DNA of 64,000 nt from Epichloe hybrida (lineage: Eukaryota; Ascomycota; Sordariomycetes; Hypocreales; Clavicipitaceae): NCBI GenBank assembly GCA_019022495.1, contig JAFEKR010000021.1, positions 682,001 to 746,000 on the forward strand, read 5' to 3'. Both the position numbers and the translations under genes were made by a program. Each line of letters starts with the position of its first letter. Position 1 is the stretch's first letter. The notes under the pieces are model-generated. The model had not been told where the DNA came from. It was given only the letters and a program-made list of their open reading frames with translations, and did no database searches. This document shows, one piece after another, positions 1-12,279 of the stretch.

Positions 1-1639
1 ATTACTAACTATTTCTTTATAGGTAATAGTAATAATAAAGGGTGATTTTACTAATCTTCTTACTATTTTAGATTAGATTTAAACTCTTATAAATGCTATA
101 GATGCTAGTATTATATTAAAAGGCCTTATCTTTCTAGAGAAGACTTGCTTTTATTTTACTAAGTATATACTATCTCTTATACTTACCTTTAATTATATAA
201 ATATAGCTTACTAAATTATATTTAGTTTAATAAGTACTATAAAGGTATAGTAAGTATATTATTTCCTCTCCTATTTACTAGCCTTTTACTTATAATTAGG
301 TATAGATTACTTTTGCTACTTACTAGTAGTATATTATTTTATACTAATAACTTTTAGTTACTATATATCCTACTCTTACTCTAGGGATTATAAGATTTAC
401 TTACCTTATTTATCCCCTTTTTACTACCTATTTACTGATAATTTATAGAATAATTATTAGGAATATCTTGCTATTTAGAATATATTGATAATTTTGTAAT
501 TATAGTTCTCTAATCTAGGGTATATTCCCTAGACTATAGTAAAACACTAGTGTTACCTTATAATATAGTAGGTAATTACTAAGAATAAGAATAACGCTAA
601 GTATCTTATCTAAAATAGTAAGGTATTGTCTTATATAAGCACTATAATCCGCGGGTTTCCTATAAAACTTAGCTCTCTTTAGGTATATTTTCCTTTATTA
701 TTTAGTAGATAGCTTAATAAGGTTTTTAATTAGAGTGTAATAGTAGCTAATAAGGCTAGGCCTTTTCTATAATTACCTTATTCCTTATTACTTATAAATT
801 ACTTATATCTTATTATACTTCTTACTTACTTTACTTTAATAAAAAGCCTAAATTATATATTAAGCGCCTTCTATATCTTTTACTACTACTTACTAGTTAT
901 ATTTACTTAGCTAGCCCTTTTATTTTACTAGGTATTTATTACCTTTATATATCTTCCTATAATCCTTAACTTCTTTAACTTTAAACTTATTATTATTATC
1001 TTTAAGGTTAGGTATTAGTATATCCTTATCTAGAGCGTCTTCCTAGTAATTCTATAGCTTTAATAGGCTAATATAGAATACGTTATATAGTTAACTATAC
1101 TTATTAGGTAGTGCTAGTTAGTATGCTTATTTACCTATAGTATTAAGTATTTAAAATAGCTTAATAAATCTTAGGTTTAGCTTTTATTTTACATCCTTAA
1201 GCCTAATATTCTTTGCTAATAGTAGTACTAAGTCTTCTCTTTTTAATATTATTAGCTAATATCTCTAGTTATAGTACTTTGCTTACGCTTTAGTAGCCCT
1301 TGCCTAGTTATATACTAGTTTCTTCCTAATCTTATATAGCTTTTAGATATATATGTAAGCTTCTAGGACCTTCCTCTCCTTACTCTTGCTCTTAAGAGCT
1401 AGGTGGAACTTAGGTAAATAGCTTATAAGGGTATAATTAGGGGAGTAACCTATTATTTTATTAATAGTATTATTATATATAAATTAAGCTATTAGGAGTA
1501 GCTTTAGCTATAGCTATTAGTTTTCTTTAATAAAACATTATAAGTAATGTTTAAGTACTTAGTTTATTCTTTTTATTTACTTATTAGTTTAGGGGTAAAA
1601 TACTATTAAAAGCCTTCGCTTTACACATAACTAGTAATA

Positions 1640-1890
1640 TACCTCTAACTAGAATTAACTTGTGAATACTAACCCTCTATTAGATATAATACCCTCTAGC
1701 GCTTTAAATTATAGCTTAATCTCCTTATAGAATAACTTTACTAACTTAGCTATATTAATTATAGTCTTTATAGGAAGGAAGATAGAGTACTTAGTAAATT
1801 AGTTTATAATTACTAGGATTACATTAGTTTCTTACTTGCCTAGCTATACTAGTAGTAAACCTATAATAAAATCTATTAAGATCTTTACCT
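1640..1890 (-). pseudogene. Gypsy-A integrase core remnant
   Basis: The minus strand encodes a stretch matching the start of the retroviral-type DDE integrase core: IDFIIGL (complement of about 1863-1885; family consensus MDFITGLP), then a VIINQFTKYSIFLPI-like segment. Near 1670-1690 it reads ISNRG where active enzymes have VSDRG, so the second catalytic Asp has become Asn by G-to-A. This segment follows the RT leftwards, as expected for Gypsy order. I could not assign a chromodomain in the remaining 1.6 kb to the window edge, which is heavily mutated. Confidence 0.72.
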
Positions 1891-3299
1891 ATAGTTACCT
1901 TAGTATTAGTAGTGATTTAAGGTTTCTATATAGGTAATGCCTTCTAGCTACCATATACTAGCATACTCTAAAGCTAGATATATAGTTTAAAATAGCTTTA
2001 CTTATTACTAGCTACTAATAGTAATGTTTTAGTAGCTTAAGAGTATGTTTAGTCCTAAAGTAACTTACTAGTAGATTATTATAGTGTAGCTATAGAAGCT
2101 CCTATTATAAGATAGGCTCCTATGGAATAACTACCTAGTCTTTATATATTAGGAGACCCCTTATATTACATAACTATAGGCTAGCCTTTTCCCTCTCTTT
2201 TACTTAGGAGTTAACCTTACCTTTACGCTTTTATAAATCTAAATCTTAGTCCTATACCTTCTATAGTAGTTATGCTAATAGTTTATTTACTATAAATTAG
2301 TAAGGATTTAGTAATATAATAGCCCCTTAAATCGCTTATATTACGCTAATATCTTAGATATATACTACCTTCTCCTTAAAATCACCCTTATTTAGCTAAT
2401 CTATTACTAGATCCATAGTGGCTAACTAGCCTTTTACCTAGGCTACTCTTACCTTAGTAGGTTCTAAGACTAGTGTTATACTATAACTTCTTTAATATAT
2501 TAGTACTTTTTCTTTTACTATATAGATATTTACTATCTTCCTTTAAAGCTTTAGTAAGAGCGCTTTATTTAATATAGGTTTGCCTTTATAATTAGACCTT
2601 CTTAATAGTATATCTATAGGGTTATTCTTCCCTAGTTTATACTTAATTATAAAATAGAAAGGGCAGAGAAATATATACTATTATGCCTATCTTCTATTTA
2701 GCTTCTACTACCTTATAAAGGTTTATAGGTTATAATAGTTTAATAAGACCTCTATAGGTGTCTCCACGCCTTTAATATAATATTACTAGTGTTTAAATAA
2801 CTTTACTATAGTAAGTAGCTCTTAATTAGCTATACTATAGTTATATTTAGCATCTATAAACTTCCTTAACTAAAAGGCTACTAGATGCTAATAGCCCTTA
2901 TTATCTTGCTAAGATAAGATTCCTACTATTATAAAAATTAAGGCATTTGTCTTAATACGCACTACTTAACTTAGGTTATAATATTAGAGTAAAGGCGCTT
3001 ACTAAAAGGCATCTTTTAGTTAGTTAAACACTAACCACTTCTTTTCTCTAAATATAAACCTCCTAGTCTAGATGCTATTTTAACTACCCTTTATTAGTAT
3101 ATAAAGAGGTGCTATAATCCTAAAGTATTTATAAATAAACTATTAATAGAAGTTATAGAATTTAAGGAATAACTATATATTCTTAAAACTTATAGGCTTC
3201 TTCTATTCCCTAATTATATTAACTTAGTAAGTATTTATTAATATCTTATTAATAAAGAGAATAAACCCTAGGAATTTTACTAACTCCTTATAGAAAGAG

Positions 3300-3800
3300 C
3301 ACTTAGAAGGTTTTATATATAACTTTATTAACCTTATATACTCTAAGACTTACTTAATATATTTAGTATACTTCTTTTTTATCTTAGAGAAGATTAAGAT
3401 ATTATCTAAATATACTATATAAATAGTGTTAACTAGCCTATAAAGCGCTTTATAGATATAGCTTTAAAAAGTAGCTAGGGTATTAGTTAACCTAAAAGGT
3501 ATTATAAGGTACTTATAATACCTATAATACATGTGAAAAGCTATCTTCTACTTATTACTCTCTTTAATATAAATCTAGTAGTAGATATTCTTAATATTAA
3601 TCTTTAAAAAGAAATAAGCCCCTTAGTATTAATTAAGGATCTCTAAAATTAAGGGGAGAGTATAGTAATTTTTCTATATTATCTTATTAAGTCCCTAATA
3701 GTTAATATATAGCTAGAGTGTTCTATCTTTCTTTAGTATAAATAGGATAGGCATGCCTGCTAGGCTCTTTAAGGGTCTTATCTAGCTTTTCTTTAAGTTA
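3300..3800 (-). pseudogene. Gypsy-A reverse transcriptase remnant
   Basis: The minus-strand translation shows the Ty3/Gypsy reverse-transcriptase signature in one frame. A degraded FTKLDI-type motif A and AYxxI stretch lies around 3580-3640. The catalytic box reads YLDNILIFSK near 3380-3412, where the family has YLDDILI; the second Asp codon (complement of 3401-3403) is now AAT, a G-to-A change. Downstream the conserved CKPSKC...KFLGF region is still recognisable. In-frame stops are TAA/TAG. RNase H should follow at about 2500-3050 but is too degraded to delimit. The fold assignment is secure; the exact edges are not. Confidence 0.8.
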
Positions 3801-5652
3801 TTATTAATATATTCCTAGAGTTCTCTAAGTTTACTTTAGGAGAGAGAATAAATTAGTTTATATAAGGGTGTAGCTTCTAGTATAAGATTAATTATATAGT
3901 TAGTTAACTTCTTTAATAGGAGACTCCTTACCTTATTTAAAGTAAATATATCTTTAAACTTATATAGTTTCTCTAGGATATTCTTAATAGTTTTATATAC
4001 TTTTGCTTTCTCTTTATTTTTAAGAGGTATAAACTTATTTTTTATAATACCTATAATAGTATATATTATTATCTTATTATATATTACCTTTGTAAACTTA
4101 TAGGGAGTTAGTAATAAAAAGGCTACCCTTCTCTTTTTAAACCACTATTCTTATAAGTGTAAGCATAGGTGTATATGTTTTTCTATAAGTGTATGTATTC
4201 TAATTAATATAGGGCTTCCCTTTGCTCTTAGGTCCTTATTAATAGTTATATATAGTAACTTAAGGTCTTTCTCTTTACCCTATAAATCTTTAATTATAAT
4301 AGGTACCTTATAGATACTATATTAAGGGATTATTAGAGCCCCTACTACCTTTAAGATAGGTGCTATAGCCTTAGCCTAAGTAAGCTTATAAGTCTATGTA
4401 AATTAGGCGCTTATAATATTAATCTTAGCGTAACTATTAAGATTTGCTACTGTTTTAATATCTTTATACTTATAAATAGTAACTAGTATATGAAATTAGC
4501 GTCCTACTAGTACCCTAGTGTCTAAGGTAGAGGTAAAGGCTTTTACTTTTACCTCTAGGAGTTTTCCTAACTCTCTTATTAGTCTTTCCTTAGCTTATTA
4601 TAATTATAAGAGAGATACTTTATACTACTATAATTATAGTACTATTTTCTTCCTTATAGTCTATTATTATTTAGGTAGGTAGCTAGGGTCTTTTCCTTAT
4701 TCTTATCCTTATCTCTTTAGTCCCTATTTAGCTAATACCCTTATAGGGAATTATATCTTTAGTGTTAAGCTACCTTATATAGGCTTTTCTCTTTTTAATT
4801 ATTTAGCTTTTACTTATTCTTTAATATTACCTCCTAGAATTACTAGGTAAGTTATATAATATTTTCTTATGTTAGGCTAGTAATATCTATATATAGGTTA
4901 ATATAATCTTATAAGTTAGGAAGTAACTTTATAAAGAATATAAGGGTATAAGTCTTCTCTAGAGCTTACTCTAGGTATTTCTCTAGTAAATCTAGGTAAA
5001 TACTAAACTTAATAAGACTCTAACTTTCGTTTTACTTTATATTCTCTAGTTATATAGCTATTTATGTATTATAGCTTATAAAATCCTAAAGTAGCATAAG
5101 GGTCTATTCCTAGAACTTATCCTAGTTATCCTTAGGGTAATTATAGCTATTAGCTAGTTATTCTTTAATATATTAGTCCTATCTAGCCTAATAGTTTATA
5201 TATATATAGTTAAGTATAAAAAGAATCTTTTAGTTATTATAATAGTACTTTTTCTTTACCCCCTTAAAGGCATAGTTAAGGTTATTTAGCTATATCTTAT
5301 ACTTTTATAAGTTTATAAAGTATTAGAGTTTTATAATATTTTAGACCTTAACTTCTTAGTTACTAAGACTTAAGGATATACTAGCCTTTTAACCTCTTTT
5401 TATTAGCTTTTCTTCCTTATAAAGTTATAGTAAGTTAGTAAGTTCCTATTCCTATTCTTATAGTTCTTTAAGTTACTTTAAGTAAGTAATTTATTCTTAA
5501 ATTACTACCTTTTTTACCCCTATAGTAAAGCATTTAGTCTTAGATAAGGTTCTTATAGAATATAGTATATTACTAGCTATAGTATTACCCTTATTTAGTA
5601 AGTCCTAGGGAATATATAGTATTACTTTAGTAAATTAGGTAGTTCTCCCCCT

Positions 5653-5893
5653 TATATTACTCTTAGGTAGCTAGTAGGAGAAGCTTTAGAATTATAAGAA
5701 TAAAGGGATAGCTAGGTAAGAGATATAGGGGCGTTTATATATTAACTAAAGCTTACTAGGTCTAAGTGTGTTATATATGTAAGTTACTAGCTTATAGCTA
5801 GTGGCTTACTAGTATTACGTGGACCTAGCCCTAGGGCGTGGTATGCTTGCTAGGTGGTGCGCTAGCGCACTAGTGTTGTGAGTGGGCCTCACA
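5653..5893 (-). repeat. 5' LTR of Gypsy-A (241 bp)
   Basis: On the minus strand it starts TGTGAGGCC. The left edge (TA on the plus strand, a mutated TG) was placed by alignment to the solo copy at 33323-33563, which has the same 241-bp length. The two differ mostly by C/T and G/A transitions. A block around 5815-5893, including the palindromic GTGCGCTAGCGCAC, has kept CpG sites while the rest of the LTR is mutated. Confidence 0.88.
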
Positions 5894-5898
5894 GGCTT

Positions 5899-7292
5899 CT
5901 ATAGCTAATAAGGGTAAGGTAAGTTTACTTTAGCTTAGTAATAGGTTTATTCTAGCTTTAATATTCTCCTTAATAAGCTTTAAAAGGCTTCTAGGACTAG
6001 GTTAAGAAGCTTTATACTAGTAATTAAGTAAAGAAAAAATAAAGTATCTTAGTAGTAAGCTTAGACTAAGCTAGTTTCTCTAAGAAATAGTATACTAAGC
6101 TTATCTTTTAGCTTATATACCTTAATATATATATAGTAAAGATAAACTATCTCTTACTTACTATTATCCTTATAAAGAGTTATAACTAGGTAGCTATAGG
6201 TATAATTCCTATTCTAGAGAAGAAATAAGGTAATAGCTTAATTTTAGTTTAAAGTAAAGGTAGTAGTAAGCTAGTAAGACTTATAATACCTAGAGTTTAT
6301 AGTTAAAATTAATCTAATAATAGTTCTAGACCTAAATATTCTTTATTATAATTATAAATTATAAAACTAGTCCCTCCCCTAGCCTATCTCTATGCCTATA
6401 CTATTTGTTTTATCTCTTATACTAGATTTATAATTAGGAGGTTTTTTATTTATTAATAAAGTTAGCCCAGGTCTAGTAGTATTCTAAGCTATCTTATAGC
6501 TAGCTCCTATGCTAATAAGTAATATTAGAGTTATCTTATACTAAGGAACTATTTAGCTAAATATTTTGCTTTTTAAGGTTTATTTAAGGCTAGCCTTACC
6601 TCCTATGCGTTAGTAAGCTATCTTTGCTAAGGTTACCTATAGTTATATTTACTATAATTAACTAGTATATAGTATTAGTTTTCTATAGCTTAACTATAAC
6701 TATATAGGGGTAAAACCACCCTAGGGACCTTTCTTTAAAATAGGAACTTATTTAAGCCTATCTTTCTTATATGTAGTTAGATAATTATTAAAGAGATATG
6801 CTTATTTAAGTTAGTGTGAAATTCCTAGATTTCCTTTAGGTTATAGGAGGGTAGGTAGTCTTTAGTTAGTTCTCTAATATATCTATTCTAGGCTAGCCTC
6901 TCTTTATTATACTAGTTTTCCTAATATTTCTTCTATTCCTTATCTAAGTCTATATCTAGTTTATTATTAATAAGTAAGGGTCTTTTTCTATAGTATAGTA
7001 CTATTATAACTAAGTTAGCTATAGCTTAGATTATCCTTACTATCCTACTATTAATAATTCTATCTTTAAACCTTTACTTTATTTTATTTAAGTAAAGGTT
7101 AAGGGGGGGGATATAAGTCTTAACCTCTAGTTATATAATAAGTATAGCCTTAAACACCCCTATAATAATCTAGAGGTAAGCTAATTAATTTACTATAAAG
7201 CTTTTTATTACTTCTCTTAGCTTTTTTTCTTTCTTAGTAAGGGTATAGTAAGTGCTTACTTTATAAGTAAGGATAAGCTAGACTACTTATTT
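5899..7292 (-). mobile_element. LINE-1 segment a (3' part of a Tad1-like non-LTR element)
   Basis: AT-rich, RIP-mutated DNA between the Gypsy-A LTR and the un-mutated insertion at 7293. Its position downstream, in the minus sense, of the LINE reverse transcriptase at 8165-8310 makes it the RNase H / 3' portion of that element, but I could not identify an RNase H motif. The part 6052-6358 is repeated in inverted orientation at 51971-52277, differing mainly by C/T and G/A transitions. That supports both being copies of one element's 3' region. No intact frame of any length is present. Confidence 0.55.
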
Positions 7293-7846
7293 TGTCGGGG
7301 CAAAACAACCACCCCAAAACAACGGAAAAGAGGGATCTGACGATAATGATGATAATGACGAAAATGACGATATTGATGGTATTGACGAATTCGACGATAT
7401 CAGCAATTGAACCTAGATATCGGGATCTAGGTCTGCGATATTTGCGATCCATCGCGAGGATCTAAGCTGCGAAGTCTCTTGCCAATATCAGGTCATCTTA
7501 TCAATCCAATATCAGCCGAAGCAATCCAATATCAGCCGAAGCTATCAAATATCAGCCGAAGCTATCAAATATCAGCCGAAGCAAAAAGGGTATAATCTCA
7601 ATTGAACAATCCAAGCCAAAAGGCTACGAAGGGAGAGTTGATTTTCTATGAAAAGGGAGGGAATCTAGGGCTTTTATCTAGCTAGGGGGTCAGGGGCTAG
7701 GCCGGATCCAATGTGGTTGAATTGATCCGACAATCCGATCGATCCGAGGTCTTGAGAGAGAGGTCTCGAGGGATCCGATAGATCCGAGGTCTAAGGGGCT
7801 AGAGGTCTTGTGAGAGAGGTCTCTAGGGGTCATATTCCTAGCCACA
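7293..7846. mobile_element. Un-mutated LTR-like insertion (possible solo LTR, 554 bp)
   Basis: A sharp compositional island: CpG, CpA and TpG are common here, while both flanks are RIP-mutated LINE. It begins TGTCGGGGC and ends TAGCCACA, the TG...CA ends of an LTR, and carries no coding frame. The TSD is not clean (TATTT on the left, CATTA or TTATA on the right), so the ends may be off by a few bases. Inside are an AC/GA-rich GATAATGATGATAATGACG-like simple repeat (about 7340-7400), four 20-bp tandem repeats (7501-7580) and a duplicated GATCCGAGGTCT block (7738-7830). A solo LTR of a family with no other copy here is the best guess; a non-autonomous insertion is the alternative. Confidence 0.5.
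7501..7580. repeat. 20-bp tandem repeat, four units
   Basis: Four exact-length 20-bp units share the core AATATCAGCCGAAGC. Units 1-2 begin CAATCC and units 3-4 begin TATCAA, so the array appears to have grown by two separate duplications. It sits inside the un-mutated LTR-like insertion. Confidence 0.85.
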
Positions 7847-9284
7847 CATTATATATATAGAAGTCTAGTATCTCTAAAGCTATATCCCTAGGCTAATACT
7901 ACTAGCTTAAAGAGTATAAGCTATTACTAAGCTAACTTACTCTTAAGAATATTTTTATAAGTACTTTAGTTAAGTTTTTTATTAACTTATACTCCTAGAA
8001 ACCTATATAATTCTATAAGTACTATCTCCTTTACTTTAAGCTAGACTCTAGCCTAAGAAGGTTTATAAGACTTACTAAAGTATATAAGTTTAGTTTTAAC
8101 TAAGTTAAACTTAACTTTTACTTACTTTACTTATTCCTTATAAATCTTCTATATAGCCTTAAGTCTCCTTTAGGTTTATACTATATTCTTACTAAAAGCT
8201 ACTATATTTATATTATTTATAAATCCTATAGCTATTATACTTAAAATAGCTTAAAGGTAAATATAAAGCTTTACTAAGTAAAGTAAGAAAAGAATTAAAA
8301 AGAGAGGTAAATCTTATAAAATACTAGCTTTAATTATAAATAGTTTAAAAAGTTCTTTATTAAAGCTAAGCTAGCTTATTTTATTTATAAGGAAGCTTTA
8401 TATTACTACTATTAGCTATTATAAAACTCCTATTTTTATAAGTAAGTATATTAAGTATAAGTAGCTAACTTTATTAAATACTAAAGATATATTTATTTAT
8501 ACTAGTAAGGTAATATTACCCCTTCCCTAGGCCTCTCTAATATATTTAATAAAAACTCTTATTATAGTTTTTATTAATTTATTTATTTTATTACTTATTT
8601 AAAGTTTAGGGAGTAGTCTCTTTACCTTAGTAAAGGCTATAAGTTACTTTATTATTATTACTTTTATAATCTTTCTTACTATATTAAGTAATAAGATTAG
8701 TCTTTATATATTAGCTTTCCTTATTTTCTTAGTAGTTTTACTAGGTTTTCTAATTACTATTACTTTTATAGTTTAGAAGTAAGCTAGAAAGTAACTTATT
8801 TCTAGGACTATATTTAGAAGCCTAGCTATAGTATCTTTAGCTAGGTTATTATAAGCTTTAATAAGGCTTACTAGGAGTTTATTATCTTCTAGTGCTTTCT
8901 AGCTAGCTATATTTACTAAGATATTATTAATTTTCTCTTACCTAAATTATTCTTTATTTAGTAATAGTATATTTTCTAGCTTTAGGAAAGAGAGATTTAG
9001 TATATATAAAAGGTTTACTATTAGCTTAAGGAAAAATCTTTATACTAGTATACTAGCCTTATTATTATATATAGTAGCTAGGTTAGGGTTATTTTTACTT
9101 CTTTCTAGCTTAGGGAGTCTAGGAAGCTTTAAGGGGGCCTAGCTTTAAAGCTAGGCTTATCTCTTAAGCCTCTAGACCCCTTTATCTTTTTCCTATATAT
9201 TAGCCTTTTATAATATCTCCTTTTATATATTTCTCTTTTTTTCCTTAATAATATATTCTTAGTTCTTATTTACCTTAGTATAGG
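7847..9284 (-). mobile_element. LINE-1 segment b (reverse transcriptase part)
   Basis: RIP-mutated continuation of LINE-1 between the un-mutated insertion and Copia-A1. It contains the only clear non-LTR reverse-transcriptase motif of the window (8165-8310, minus strand). The right edge is exact: Copia-A1 interrupts it with TSD ATAGG at 9280-9284, and the same element resumes at 16044. No other motif was resolved. Confidence 0.72.
8165..8310 (-). pseudogene. Tad1-like LINE reverse transcriptase, catalytic region remnant
   Basis: In one minus-strand frame the translation runs LPLFLILFLLYL, then AIGFINNINIVAFSKN. This matches the conserved GxPQGSPLSPxLF box followed by the A(I/V)GFVDDVNILAxSxS catalytic box of fungal Tad1-clade LINEs. 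The two catalytic Asp codons are AAT AAT (complement of 8212-8217) in place of GAY GAY, so the enzyme is dead through G-to-A changes. Only one TAA interrupts this 40-residue stretch, which makes the frame unusually readable for this window. Clade assignment rests on the FVDDVNI-like wording of the motif; superfamily (non-LTR) is safe. Confidence 0.78.
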
Positions 9285-9541
9285 TGTTGGTTGCACCAAG
9301 GTCCTGCGCAGGTAATAAATCCCGTATAAATTGAAGTCAATAATAGTTAGTTAGCTAGCTAGGAAAGAGAGAGAAGAGAGGGAAAGTCTAGATGCTAGAA
9401 AAGTGAGCGAAATCCGTATATAGGGCACAAAAGGGGGTGGCGAATTAATATAGCTAATCATATTACATGCATCGCGCCGGACCTATAATTAGTCTAGTCT
9501 TTAGCTATGATTAAACTAATGAAGATCTAAAGGAATTAACA
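9285..9541 (-). repeat. 3' LTR of Copia-A1 (257 bp)
   Basis: Begins TGTTGGTTGCACC and ends AATTAACA on the plus strand. It has kept more CpG/CpA sites (CACCAAGG, CTGCGCAGG) than its partner at 15782-16038, which reads CACTAAGG and CTACGTAGG. The two LTRs of one insertion have therefore been mutated unequally. Confidence 0.95.
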
Positions 9542-9570
9542 CTAGTAATCTCTCTTTTTCCTTTGTGGCT
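9542..9570 (-). other. Putative polypurine tract of Copia-A1
   Basis: On the minus strand the bases just upstream of the 3' LTR include AAAGGAAAAAGAGAG, a purine run in the position where plus-strand DNA synthesis is primed. It supports the minus-strand reading of the element. The same tract is present in Copia-A2 at about 16950-16980. Confidence 0.6.
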
Positions 9571-10056
9571 AAAGAGCTTAAAAACGCAATAAAATTAGAT
9601 TAAAGGAAAGTGTACACAAGTAAATCCCTTAATAGGAATCCGCTGCTCTAATTAGCTATCGCGGCATGAGTTAATTAAATTAATCCATTATTCCTTGCCT
9701 AAGCTCCTGTTTCCTAATATTATAGGTCTCTTTACCTATCCTTTAACACGAATTATTAATTTATTTAAATTAATTAAAGAGGAAAGCGATAAATTTAGCG
9801 ATGATTTAGTTATCGCGTCTGCCGGATTGTCATTGCTATTAATTTACCTGACTTCATAAATCTCGTGCCTCTTGTATAATTGACAAAGAGCTATGATATT
9901 AATCATTAGTCTTTTCTCCTTTATAGTTCCTAGCTTTATAAGATATTTATATAATAAAAAAGAGTTAGTATAGAGAATCATAGGAATCCAAGGCATCTTT
10001 AATTAATCCGTAATCTAATATAAAGTCATGGAAATCGCATAGGTAATATCTATGCC

Positions 10057-10251
10057 TTAAACTATGCTATATAACTTAGAGGCAAGTGCGCTATAAGTAA
10101 CTCTCTTGCTCTTTATTAAGCTATATATAATAATATTGCCTTTTATAATAAAGGTATTGTTATCTTGCATTATCTTGTTGCTAATTATAATTACGTATCT
10201 AATCTGTGAGCTTAAATCCTTGTTATTAGTAAGCGATCTATTTACAAACAC
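10057..10251 (-). pseudogene. Copia-A1 RNase H domain remnant (64 codons open)
   Basis: An open minus-strand frame that is a true remnant of the Copia polyprotein. It starts at the Met of a MFVNRSLTNNKDLSS segment; the family reads F(V/I)DGSFANNKDxSSQ. The first catalytic Asp of RNase H is Asn and the Gly is Arg, both by G-to-A. Later it contains IKGNIIIYSLIKSKRVT, the usual (I/R)GNI(L/I)xxSS(T/I)KCKRVTRS segment. The same domain is seen in Copia-B (about 39650) and Copia-C (about 63550). It sits at the C-terminal end of pol, about 500 bp before the 3' LTR, as expected. Confidence 0.82.
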
Positions 10252-10399
10252 AAAGAGTTTTGCCTCTTTAAGAACTAAAGGGATATATTACAGTCCGTGT
10301 TATTAATTCTTAATCTGCTATTTAAGGCGTTTATTAAGGTATGTAATATCTTCCCTAGAGGGTTCTTAGTATTAAGCTATAATTAATAGGTTATAGGAA

Positions 10400-11700
10400 G
10401 CTTCTAGTTAATATATAGTTATAATGTAGCTTCCTTAGGCTTGTTATTTTATATAGTCTTACTTTGCTATTAGGGATTAAGGATTAACTTCCTTAATCTT
10501 CTGACTCTAGCCTTTCTAGGTTAAGATTAATAAATTATTAGTGTTTTAGGTTAAGATACACCTGTTAAAGATAAGGGGATTCTTAGTAGTTAATTATTAC
10601 TTTTCTTTAGCTATAAAATTAGCTTTCTAGAGCTCTTTCTTTTCTTTTTGGAAGAAGTTATTATTACTTAGGCCTAATGTATTATTAGTTTATATTCTAA
10701 TAATACTAAAGAGGTTCTTATTATTCAGAGCTATGATTAATAAGTAAGGATTATAGGTTAAAGTTGTTATATTAAGGTTATCCCTATAGTAACAGAAGTA
10801 TATTACTTACTAGTAGGTTCTAGCCTCTATAATCCTATAAAGAGGTCTAATTAATTTAATTATAGTCCCTTCTAGAAAGAGATATGTAATTTACTTTAGT
10901 AATCTTATAATAATTAGCCTCGTTAGCACCATATGCGATTAAGTGTAAGCTTGTGTAATATCGCGAATCTAAAGGTAAATGCCTCTTTTTCTTAATAATA
11001 AAGCAATAGCTACGATAAGTTATTGGCTTGCTTGTTAAATTGTTAGCGATTGTGTTAGGATGAATTCCTTTCCTTTATTATTATAGCCTTATATAACGAG
11101 GTAGGATTTCTTATATAGCAAGTCCGTTCCTTTGCCTTTGATTTCTCTGACTATATAAGAATTAAAGATTCTATAGCCTCTGTGCTTTACTAGGTTAAAC
11201 TTAATGAATTTAAATATATTACAAGCTTATAAAGCGTTAATCTTAGCTTAATTAGACTACTTAAAGGGTTTTCCTAGGGTTATAATCCTTCCTTCTTAGT
11301 GGAGCTAAAGGGCAAGGTTCTAATTAGCCTCTTCCTTTGCTATAAGGAATACTATACTTAGTATCCCTCTAGTTATAACCTCTTAAATAAAGGCCTTCTC
11401 TTAATCTTTATTTATAAGTATATAAAGCTAAACTAGGCTAATATCCTTCTTAGGGCTATAAGATCTTCTTTTCCTTACTTTTATTTCTTTAGGGCATAGT
11501 AATAAGTCTTTAACTTAATAGCTTCCCTTTAGGGCCTTTTAGGCTTTATAAGCCTCTTTATTAGACTCTCCTATACTTATAAATTACACTATAAGGGCCT
11601 TTCTTAGTCTCCCTTACTTTCTCTTAGCTAGTGTCTATAGCTTTTTACTATTTTCTATTAGAGAATCTCTTTTATTAGTAGTAATTAGTTATATAGCTCC
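10400..11700 (-). pseudogene. Copia-A1 reverse transcriptase (RVT_2 type) remnant
   Basis: The minus strand carries the Copia reverse-transcriptase domain with TAA/TAG in frame. The QTDDTLG catalytic box reads TNNTLGLS at about 10672-10695: both Asp codons (complement of 10681-10686) are AAT. Upstream, near 10800-10860, the EAGTHWW-like segment is recognisable as EA plus degraded residues. Downstream are the ELKKAxFIAKEK and ILTLxxNNLLLTQKGQ-like stretches. The homologous box in Copia-A2 retains one Asp. Edges are approximate. Confidence 0.8.
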
Positions 11701-12279
11701 TTCTTCCTCTATGTTACTTAGCTATTACTCTAGCGGATTATAAGGCTTTATCTCCTACTACTCTAGCCCCTTTATAGTATATAAGTCTTTATAATAGGGC
11801 TTTATTACTATAGAGCAGAACCTTACTAGGCTATAGGGTATATTAATAGTATAGGTCTCTTTATTAGTAGTAAGTAGCTTATATAGGCTATACTAGCTAC
11901 CTTTCTCTCTCTATATATGTATATTAGCCTATAAGGGTAGCTAATATATAGGCGCTATGTTAGGGCCGTTCTAGGCTTTAAGGGCATCATAGACCTACTA
12001 TAAAGCTAGAAGACGTTAGACTTTATCCGTTACCTTATAAATTACCTTAGTATATTAAATAATAGAGATGCTTAGCAGTGACTTGTCTGTTATTTATAGG
12101 TAGCCTTTAAAGACTAGCATAGTTAGGATAATACTATTTAGGCCTGTAGAGTTATTAATAGCCTTAATAGCTATTTAGAGGCATTGCTCTAGTGTAAGCT
12201 TTATTCTAATTAAGTCTATAATAATATTGTAGGCTTGTTGTAAAGGTCTGTGGTATCTCTTAACTTTTCTAATGCTATT

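Larger units (their letters stand above)
1..5893 (-). mobile_element. Gypsy-A: LTR retrotransposon, RIP-degraded, 3' part outside the window
   Basis: A Ty3/Gypsy-type retrotransposon read on the minus strand. Its 5' LTR lies at 5653-5893, and the internal region runs leftwards through reverse transcriptase (about 3300-3800) and the integrase core (about 1640-1890) to the window edge, so the 3' LTR is not seen. The pol order RT then integrase identifies the superfamily. Every frame is full of TAA/TAG and there is almost no CpA or CpG, so no protein can be made. Gag and protease should lie between about 4000 and 5650, but I could not place their motifs with confidence. The base after the LTR starts a possible TSD, GGCTT (5894-5898), inside LINE-1. 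The LTR family is confirmed by a solo copy at 33323-33563. Confidence 0.88.

Noticed and set aside
5815..5893. CpG-rich block as a promoter of a host gene
   Set aside because: It is the end of the Gypsy-A LTR and recurs in the solo LTR at 33323-33563.
7261..7452. Open minus-strand frame of 63 codons
   Set aside because: It spans the edge of the un-mutated LTR-like insertion and owes its length to a GATAATGATG-type simple repeat; no domain, no start context.
10106..10306. Open plus-strand frame of 66 codons
   Set aside because: Antisense shadow of the Copia-A1 RNase H frame (10057-10251, minus), which matches a known domain.
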